Assembly (NCBI GenBank): GCA_007922305.1
Contig: ML677329.1
Location: 143,990 to 207,989, forward strand
Direction: 5' to 3'
Source of the DNA: Dermatemys mawii
Taxonomy: Eukaryota > Chordata > Testudines > Dermatemydidae
Length of the DNA stretch: 64,000 nt
The position numbers and the translations under genes were made by a program. Of this stretch, positions 56,703 to 64,000 are shown piece by piece (the first letter of the stretch is position 1; every line of letters starts with the position of its first letter). The notes beneath the pieces are model-generated. The model did no database searches and was not told the origin of the DNA. It saw only the letters and a program-made list of their open reading frames with translations.

Positions 56703-57598
56703 GACTTCACTAGAGCAACACAGAATCATAGAATATTAGGTTGGAAGAGACCTCAGGAGGTCATCTAGTCCAATCCCTTGCTCCAAGCAGAACCAACACC
56801 AACTAAATTACCCAGCCAAAACTTCATCAAGCCGGGCTTCAAAAACCTCTAAGGATGGAGATTCCACAACCTCCCTAGGTAACCCATTCCAGTGCTTCAC
56901 CACCCTCCTAGTGAAATAGTGTTTCCCAATAGCCAACCTAGACCTCCCACACTTTAACTTGAGACCATTGTTTCTTGTCCTGTTATCTGCCACCACTGAG
57001 AACAGCCTAGCTCCATCCTCTTGGGAACCCTCCTTCAGGTAATTGAAGGCTGCTTTCAAATCCTCACTCACTCTTCCCTTCTGCAGACTAAATAAACCCA
57101 GTTCTCTCAGCCTCTCCTCGAAAGTCATCTGCCCCAGCCCCCTAATCATTTTCATTGCCCTCTGCTGGACTTTATCCAATTTGTCCACATCCCTTCTGTA
57201 GTGGGGGGACCAAAACTGGACGAAATACGCCAGAAGCGGCCTCACCAGTGCTGAATAGAAGGGAATAATCACTTCCCTCAACCAGTGTGCAATGCTCCTA
57301 CTAATACAGCCCAATATGCCATTGGCCTTCTTGGCAACCAGGGCACACTGCTGACTCTCGTCCAGCTTCTCGTCCACTGTAATCCCCAGGTCCTTTCTGC
57401 AGAAGTGCTTAGCCAGTCGGTCCCCAACCTGTAGTGCTGCATGGGATTCTTTTTTCCTAAGTGCAGAACTCTGCACTTGTTGAACCTCATCTGATTTCTT
57501 TTGGCCCAATCCTCCAATTTGTCTAGGTCACTCTGGACCCTATCCCTACCCTCCAGCGTATCTACTCTCCTCCCAGCTTAATGTCATCAACAGCAGGG
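56703..57598 (-). mobile_element. CR1 LINE 3' end
   Basis: The 3' terminus has the canonical complement 'agaatcatagaatattaggt' and 'ttggaagagacctcaggagg'. The coding part runs to about 57595. A different CR1 lineage from the 20-kb copy, judging by 3' UTR and C-terminal sequence. Confidence 0.93.
56808..57517 (-). pseudogene. CR1 ORF2 C-terminal fragment
   Basis: A 233-residue frame (56808-57509) covers the region after the RT catalytic core: 'KDLGITVDEKLDESQQCALVAKK' region, 'VQFWSPHYRRDVDKLDKVQ', 'MKMIRGLGQMTFEERLREL', ending 'HWNGLPREVVESPSLEVF'. The overlapping frame 57278-57517 ('MRFNKCRVLHLGKKNPMQH') supplies the residues just upstream, so a frameshift lies near 57430-57450. No RT active-site motif is included. 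Confidence 0.88.
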
Positions 57599-57621
57599 AT
57601 AAATTAGAGAAAACTGTCTGT

Positions 57622-57800
57622 TTTGTGATTAAGGCACTAGATTGGACTCAGAAAGCATGTGTTCAATTCCCAACTTAGCTACCAACGTCCCTGGGCAAAA
57701 TACTTAACCCTTCTGAGCCTCAGCTCCCCATTTGTAAAATTGGGATGATAATACTTCTCTTCTGCCTTGTTTACTTATATGGTAAACTTTTCAGGTCTCT
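57622..57800 (+). repeat. MIR-like SINE
   Basis: 'ttaaggcactagattggact', 'gtgttcaattcccaacttag', 'ctgggcaaaatacttaaccc' and 'gtaaaattgggatgataata' follow the MIR order of box-B-like head, core and 3' part. Confidence 0.72.
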
Positions 57801-58207
57801 CACTAACTGTAACACAGCTCTTCGTAAGGTGGGGCCAGGATCTCACTTAAGGCTTCAAGGTACTACTGCAGTAAGTAAGAGAGATTACTGATAATCATAT
57901 TACATTTGGTTTTCAAAAGTTTTTACTATGATGTAACATAAAAGATTTTAGATGCTAAACAAACAAGATCAATAAACAAATATATTGACTAGAAACTGGA
58001 GGATGAAGAGAAATAGTCAGATTTAGAGTTATCTGGCATATTAATAAGAGTAGTAGCAGACATACTTTTTACATTTCCATTCTGATAAGCCTATCATAAT
58101 GAGAAAACATCAGTCTCTCTTCTTGGAACAGTCTCAAATGCAAATAAACATTTCAGAATTTCACTTTATTTGAAGGGCCTAAAATGTACTTTAATGCACA
58201 ATACGCC
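57801..58207. other. no gene seen
   Basis: Unassigned. Confidence 0.45.
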
Positions 58208-58215
58208 ATCAAACG

Positions 58216-58496
58216 CAGGGCCAGCTCCAGGCACCAACGCTCCAAGCGCGTGCCTGGGGCAGCAAGCTGTGGGGGGCGGCCTGACGTTCACCATCAGGGC
58301 GGCAGACAGGCTGTGTTTGGTGGCATTTTGATGGGAGATCCACGGCTGCTACAGATTCAGTAGCGGGGACAATGAGGCCACGAGAGCTGTGGACCTCTGG
58401 CACAAACGTTGCCAAATCTGCAGCAGACACGGACCTCCCTCAGGCGTGCCACAGAACTTCTGCATTGTGGCGGCAAAAACCTTAGAGCTGCCCCTG
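58216..58496. mobile_element. hAT MITE (CAGGGCCAGCTCC family)
   Basis: Left end CAGGGCCAGCTCCAGG and right end 'ttagagctgcccctg' are imperfect inverted repeats; 8-bp duplications ATCAAACG (58208-58215) and ATCAAACC (58497-58504), one mismatch. GC-rich interior with 'ggcggcctgacg' type words. Confidence 0.9.
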
Positions 58497-58504
58497 ATCA
58501 AACC

Positions 58505-60064
58505 ACAGCACGAACAAAAAGATCTATCATGCAGCAGCCTCATGTTGACTCAAAACTGTACTAACTTTACCCACCAGTTGCTACGCCCAATAAAAACATG
58601 ATTCCGTTCATTTGTTAGAAGGTTTATTTTCTGGATTTGCCACCTACAGGAAGTCAGTTTCAACATCTGCAGAAATGGGGGTTTAAATTCCAACAGAAGA
58701 AATTCTAACTTTACACTCATTTTACACCATTGACTACGGCAGATTTGCTGCTGGTTTATGTGAGATCAGAATCAGATCTCAAGATAGTTAAATAGCTTTT
58801 CCAGGTGTCTATGCTTCTGAAATCCTTGATATTAATCAGATGGCTCCTTTATTCCAAACAAGAGAAGGGGAGCAGATTTGTTAAGTGTAAAGCTATTAAT
58901 ATTTTAAGAGTCTATATACATATTAAATTTTACAAGACATACTAAAAAGAGAGATCAAGTTAAGCTTAGGCCCAAAGTGTAGCATTTTAAAGCTAGCTTC
59001 ATTAACACAATTCTGTGTCAGCAGAAATGCTTTCATTAATTTTTAATTTAATTATTCAGTTTGTTGTTTCTTTACTTCAGCCTTTCCCAGCAGTGTTGCA
59101 ACAGAAAACTCTGCAGCATTATGACAATGTCTGAGATCCAGAAAGTGTTTTGTGACTACTCAATTTTGTATTACGCAAGCTGAATAAAATGACTGAATGA
59201 AACAAAGAGCATAAACAGTGAAAAACAAATTAGGGGCCTTGTTACTATGGCATTCCAGTTTTTTTGCCAGTCTCACTCTATTGATTTCAGTGTAAAACTG
59301 TAGTAACACAGTGGTGTACTAGTGTAACTGAGTGGAAAATTAAGTCCAAAGTCCTTCCAGGAAGTTTCCCAAATACACACGATGCCTCAGGCGCTAGACT
59401 TTGCAGTCCCTCCTCTAACATAACTGCAAGATACAAAAACTTTAATACTCACAATGTAACAGACGTGCCATACCAGCGCTCCCTCACATGGAGCGGCATA
59501 GCCATGCAGCAGCTCTGCCTCAGTTTCCCCATCAGGTCTTCAGCCCTCTTTGCTATAGTTGTAGTTTAACCTTCCTGGCAAGTTGTTTCAGAGAGGAGTT
59601 CAACTACTTTCAGGGTAATGGAGTCCTTTCGTTCAAATCCAGCATGCACAGAACAAAAAAATTCTTAAATCCTTTCCTTGCAGGCATGGCTCCAGCTGCA
59701 ATGGCCTGCCTCAAAACTCAACAGTTGGTTACTGGGCTTCAATTAAATCAACAGTCTGGCCCAGGCCACTTCTACTAACCAACAGGTTTGGGCAGGCTGC
59801 AGTCTTCAGACAACTCCTGGCCCTAACTCACTGTTAGGCCCTATCTGCTCTCCTTCCTCATCAGGCCCCCAACAGAGGGCTTTCCTCTCATTAACTCCAC
59901 TCACCAGTGCAGGTGTAACAGAGTCTGGGTAACTGAGCCTTTGTTCTTTAACCCCTTCCTGTCTGCAGCAAGGTTCACACACTGTCACACCACACCTCTC
60001 TCTTTTGCCTGCACATTTAATCATCCTTTTAAACCCAAGAAGTTGGAATATTACACTCATTATG
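58505..60064. other. no gene; diverged palindrome-type repeats
   Basis: 58712-58785 ('ttttacaccattgactacgg' ... 'gtgagatcagaatcagatct') and 59262-59340 ('tcagtgtaaaactgtag' ... 'cagtggtgtactagtgtaac') look like old palindromic repeat copies. No gene supported. Confidence 0.45.
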
Positions 60065-60235
60065 TGATATTATTTATTATTTATTTGCATTAGAGTGGCA
60101 CTTACAACCAAGACCACAGATTTAGTGACTTTCCCAAGTTTACACAGAAAGCCTGTGGCAGAGCTGGCAAATGATCCCAGATCTCCTGAGTTCAGATCAG
60201 TGCTTTCTCCACAACACCATTCTTTGCCTTTTTCA
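60065..60235 (-). repeat. MIR-like SINE (minus)
   Basis: Tail complement 'attatttattatttatttgc' to 'ggcacttacaaccaagacc' (60067-60115) is joined to 'agtgactttcccaagtttac' and 'gtggcagagctggcaaatga', through the tRNA-like head near 60230. The middle of the element is deleted. Confidence 0.68.
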
Positions 60236-61017
60236 GACACTATTATGCTAAAAGCTTTGGGACACAAACCAGCCATCGGGGTTTTGTGAGGATCTCTGTA
60301 CGCACAGATGCAGTGACTATGCAGATCTGATAGACAGACATTTATGGGAAGAGAGAGAAACAACAGATTTGAGGTTTGGAACCTCACTTCACTCTGCTCC
60401 TGAAGAATTTTATTAGACTGAGATGTAGATGCTGGATGTGACCCTTTGAAAGCATGGATGGTCTCAAGCAGTATTAGGGGAAGGGTGGGGACATGCTCCC
60501 CCGCCGACCTATCACTATGCATGGGTGAATCACTGCCCTCCAGCAACACTAGAACCTGTATGGCACCCCGTTTCCTTGAGCCATGTTGACTGCGGAAAGA
60601 AAAAGATCCAGGGACGAACAAGCCAAAGAAGCTCTCTAGCCAGCATCAGAAGTATGGTATCCCTAGCAGGAACCACTGGACATGGATGATGTTCTCAGTC
60701 AAAAGTGCAGAACGCATTTTTGCATTTTTAGATATTCTCTTGTGCAGATTGGCTCTTTACTTCAGCCCCTCCCCACCCCATGTTCCACTTCCCAGTCTCT
60801 TCACCTTACCCTCACTCTTGATACCCTATATTCTCCCCTCCTTCCTTTCCTCTCTTCTCCCCTGTTCTATTCCCCCTTCTCCCCTCCTTTCCTCTGTCTT
60901 TCCACTTAACTAATCGCTTTCTAGCTGAATCCCTCACAAAAGAATTAAAAAATATTGTGGCACTAACAAGCTGTTTGCCAGCCATCACTCTGCTTATATG
61001 TTCTAACCCTTTCCCCT
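60236..61017. other. no gene; pyrimidine-rich tract
   Basis: A C/T-rich tract at 60762-60905 generates chance frames on the plus strand. The 183-residue minus frame at 60070-60621 overlaps the MIR copy and has no known motif. Confidence 0.5.
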
Positions 61018-61135
61018 GACTCATCTATTTAGATTGTAAATATTTTGGGAGCAGAGACTGTCTATTATTCTGTGCTAGTATACTGCTTAGCACAATGAGG
61101 TCCGAATCTCAGTCACTCCTTAGGCACTTTAAATG
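61018..61135 (+). repeat. tail-type old amniote repeat
   Basis: 'tagattgtaaatattttggg', 'agcagagactgtctattatt' and 'gcttagcacaatgaggtcc' match the tail module seen at 9622-9690, 36770-36905 and, inverted, at 30680 and 55731. Confidence 0.65.
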
Positions 61136-61189
61136 TTTGCATTTTTAATCAGTTTTTTAACCTCTTCAATAAATTATTAAGGTAAAAAT

Positions 61190-62768
61190 TAGGGCTGTCT
61201 ATCACAGTTAACTCACACGATTAACTCAAAAAAATTAATTGCACTTTAAAAAATTAATCGCAGTTTTAATCACATTGTTAAGCAACTGAATACCAATTGA
61301 TGTATTTAATTTATTTGGATATTTTTCTATATTTTTAAATATATTTCAATTACAACACAAAATACAAAGTATATAGTACTATCATTTTACAGTGAAAATA
61401 TTTGTAATAAAAATATAAACAAAAGAAATAGTATTTTTCAACTCACCTTACAAAAGTACCATAGTACTTATTGTGAAAGTGCAACTTACAAATGTAGACT
61501 TTTTTTTGTTACACAACTGTGCTCAGAAAAACAAAACAATGTTAAACTTTAGCACCTATAAATCCACTTAGTGCTACTTCTTGTTCAGCCAATCGCTAAC
61601 ACAAAAAAGTTTGTTTACATTTACAGGAGACACTGCTGCCCACTTCTTATTTACAATGTCACCAGAAATGAGAACAGGAGTTCGCATTGCACTTTTGTAG
61701 TTGGTATTGCAAGGTATTTATGTGCCAGAAATGGTAAACATTTGTATGCCCCTTCATGCTTCATCCACCATTCCAGAGGACATGCTTCCATGCTGATGAT
61801 GCTGGTAAAAAAAATTTGTTAATTACATTTTTGACTGAATGCCTTGAGAAAGAATAGTGTGTCTCTTGCTCTTTTACCCACATTCTGCCATTTATTTAAT
61901 GTTATAGCAGTGTTGGATGATGACCCAGTACATGATGTTCATTTTAAGAATACTTTCACTGCAAATTTGACAAAATGCAAAGAAGGTACCAATGTGAGAT
62001 TTCTAAAGATAGCTACAGCTCTTGACCCAGGGTTTAAGAATCTGAAGTGCCTTCCAAAATCTGACAGGAACATGGTGTGGAGTATGCTCTCAGAAGTCTA
62101 GAAAGAGCAACACTACGATGAGAAACAATCAAAAAAGAGAAAATCAACCTTCTGGAGGTGGCATCGGACTCAGATGATGAAAGTGAATGTGTGTCAGTCT
62201 GCTGTGCTTTGGATGGTTATCGAGAAGAACCCATCATCAGCATAGTCACACATCCTCTGGAATGGTGGATGAAACATGAAGGGACATATGAATCTTTAGC
62301 GCATTTGGCATGTAAATATCTTGCAGTGCTGGCTACAACAGTGCCATGCGAACACCTGTTCTCACTTTCAGGTGACACAGTAAACAAGAAGCATTATCTC
62401 CTGCAAAGCTGTGAAGCGTTATCTCCTGCAAATGTAAACAAACTTGTTTGTCTGAGCGATTGGCTAAACAAGAAGTAGGACAGAGTGGACTTGTAGGCTC
62501 TAAAGTTTTATATTGTTTTATTTCTGAATTCATAATAATTCTACATTTGTAAGTTCAACTTCCATGATAAAGAGATTGCATTACAATACTTGTATGAGGT
62601 TAATTGAAAAATACTATTTTACAGCGCAAATATTTGTGATAAAAGTGAAGTGATCACTGTACACTTTGTATTCTGTGTTGTAACTGAAATCACTATATCT
62701 GAAAATGTAAAAAACATCCAAAAATATTTAAATAAATGGCATTCTATTATTAACAGTACATTTAGTTA
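61190..62768 (+). mobile_element. palindromic hAT element, copy 2
   Basis: Begins TAGGGCTGTCTATCACAG, the same terminal family as 3602-5533. The left arm (61190-about 61800) is an inverted copy of the right arm (about 62230-62768), including the hAT C-terminal segment. The right end stops about 80 bp short of the expected 'attaatcgcgatta' terminus, so no TSD is visible. The transposase core is on the plus strand, opposite in orientation to copy 1. Confidence 0.85.
61844..62478 (+). pseudogene. hAT transposase fragment (ZBED/Ac-like), copy 2
   Basis: The first part (61905-62101) gives 'NTFTANLTKCKEGTNVRF' and 'ATALDPGFKNLKCLPKSD', ending at TAG 62099-62101 just before 'KEQH'. The second (62158-62478, another frame) gives 'ASDSDDESECVSV', 'HPLEWWMKHEGTYESLAHL', 'CEHLFSLSGDTVNKK' and 'LSPANVNKLVCLSDWLNKK', the hAT dimerisation domain. 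Within it, a 15-bp-scale duplication ('ttatctcctgcaaa' at about 62393 and 62419) adds residues before LSPAN. N-terminal domains are absent. Confidence 0.85.
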
Positions 62769-64000
62769 GCGATCAGAGGAAACTTAACAGAACCTCCTCA
62801 TAGTTTTTTATGTAGAATAAAAATATTAACTAGAACTTCCAGTTATATAGAGAAAATAAAAATAGTTTGAAACCAAAATGTTGTCACAAGTTCAAGATCA
62901 ACAAGTTCTGATCAAGTGAAAAGCCAGGAGTTGTTCTGAGTGAAGTAGGGATTAGTTAAAATTGATTCTGACTATCCCACTACCACAGTCAACCATCCAA
63001 AACATTGACAAGAAAAACATTTCACTCCAATATATTTAGTAACTATATGAGCATCTTTTCTCAGAGACCATGCACAGAACCCATTAACATTACTGACAAT
63101 TATACATGCAGATGCAGAAGCAGAACTGAGCCCTTGCAGCAAATTGATAAAAATTGAAATCCAAGTACTGGTATAATAAAGACAATGACAGTAAGCGGAA
63201 AGAATGATATGTCCTTGGACACTAAAACATTCTGAATTCTCTCTTCACTAACAAAAGCTTCTTTTCATTAGGAGATGGAAAAAAATCTCCTTTCATTCTC
63301 TAGTCTTTAAAGGGTTTACATCATTGCTCCTTCAATTTCAGGACCTCACTGAAAACAAGCATTCTGTTAGCCTGGGTAAATGGCTGCGAAGTAGGAATTC
63401 CTACGAGTATTTTATGTGCACTCAACTCTTCATTAATTGATGTCTTGTACGTTCTTATAATGGGCATTTGAGGAAAATATAAAAACCTTTTCTCCTTTTT
63501 CAGTTTTAATGTTACAATGATCTTGGGCAACCCTCCACCAAATGAGGTTACTATATTTCTCTCTTCTCCCTTCAAGTCCCCCCCCCCCGGCCTTTTTTTT
63601 AAATTGGTGCCAAGGAGCTTCCAAAGCAAAGCCCATTAATAGTGTCTCTGTATATTATGGCAAATTTATATTATGGTAAAACTGCATCATAAGAAAAGCT
63701 ACATGGAACATGTTTTTAAAAAATCAAACTAAAACATAGAGACAAGACTAGTAAACACAGTATAAATCTCAGAATCTCTCATAAATCCAAGGAAACACAA
63801 TCTGCACGTTCAAAGGCTTGTCCATGCAATAGAAACATGGTATGAAAAGCTGACCCAATTACCTTGGACTTCTAATTTTTAAGAAGCTCAAGATGTCCTC
63901 TGTGCACTATACTGCATCCAAGCTGTATAGCTTATTCTTGCCACCACTGCTCACTCCATAAATTAAACCATCAAGAATTTTCAACCTCTCATTTCAGGAC
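62769..64000. other. no gene seen
   Basis: A C9-10 run lies at about 63579-63588, followed by a T run. No repeat or gene recognised to the window end. Confidence 0.45.

Noticed and set aside
60070..60621. 183-residue minus-strand frame
   Set aside because: Overlaps a MIR copy at its end and shows no domain, signal peptide or motif.
1..64000. CRISPR arrays, operons, prokaryotic origins or attachment sites
   Set aside because: No regularly spaced repeats, dense gene arrays or ribosome-binding patterns; the repeat content is plainly vertebrate.
1..64000. endogenous retrovirus
   Set aside because: No paired LTRs and no gag, pol or env-like frames of retroviral type; the RT sequences belong to CR1 and PLE.

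Overview
The window looks like nuclear DNA of a non-mammalian amniote, most likely a turtle (a crocodilian is the main alternative). It is AT-rich and shows no operons. The recognisable content is interspersed repeats: CR1 LINEs, old MIR/CORE-SINE copies, a Penelope-like element (PLE), many hAT elements with 8-bp target-site duplications (TSDs), Tigger-like MITEs, and one DNA transposon family I cannot place. No host protein-coding exon, tRNA or rRNA could be supported, so the interval is probably intergenic or a long intron. Longer open frames are either transposon proteins or chance frames in low-complexity DNA.

Layout. 1-10 kb: MIR copies, a palindromic hAT element (3602-5533) carrying a nested hAT MITE, and a small PLE copy (6524-7315) carrying another hAT MITE. 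10.3-13.0 kb: a DNA transposon with a broken transposase of an unplaced family. 14.2-17.1 kb: a Charlie/Buster-type hAT copy containing a hAT MITE, which itself contains a short deleted relative of the 10.3-kb element. 20.2-22.3 kb: a 5'-truncated CR1 with a nearly intact reverse transcriptase. 23.7-27.3 kb: nested small MITEs. 27.9-41.6 kb: few recognisable mobile elements. 41.7-43.0 kb: two related hAT elements, one holding a 10-base assembly gap. 43.9-46.2 kb: a Tigger-like MITE, a purine-rich degenerate tandem array and an interrupted MIR. 46.4-49.8 kb: a PLE bounded by a 12-bp TSD with 447-bp inverted arms and hammerhead-ribozyme-like cores. 52.3-57.6 kb: two more CR1 copies, one split by a hAT element. 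58.2 kb: a hAT MITE. 61.2-62.8 kb: a second palindromic hAT copy in the opposite orientation.

Nothing here forms a host pathway. The mobile elements divide into those coding for mobility proteins (CR1 RT, PLE RT plus GIY-YIG, hAT transposases, the unplaced transposase), all broken, and short non-autonomous derivatives that would have depended on such proteins. The most unusual items are the unplaced transposon and its nested derivative, the nearly identical arms of a PLE whose coding region is already frameshifted, and the way hAT target duplications sort by family.
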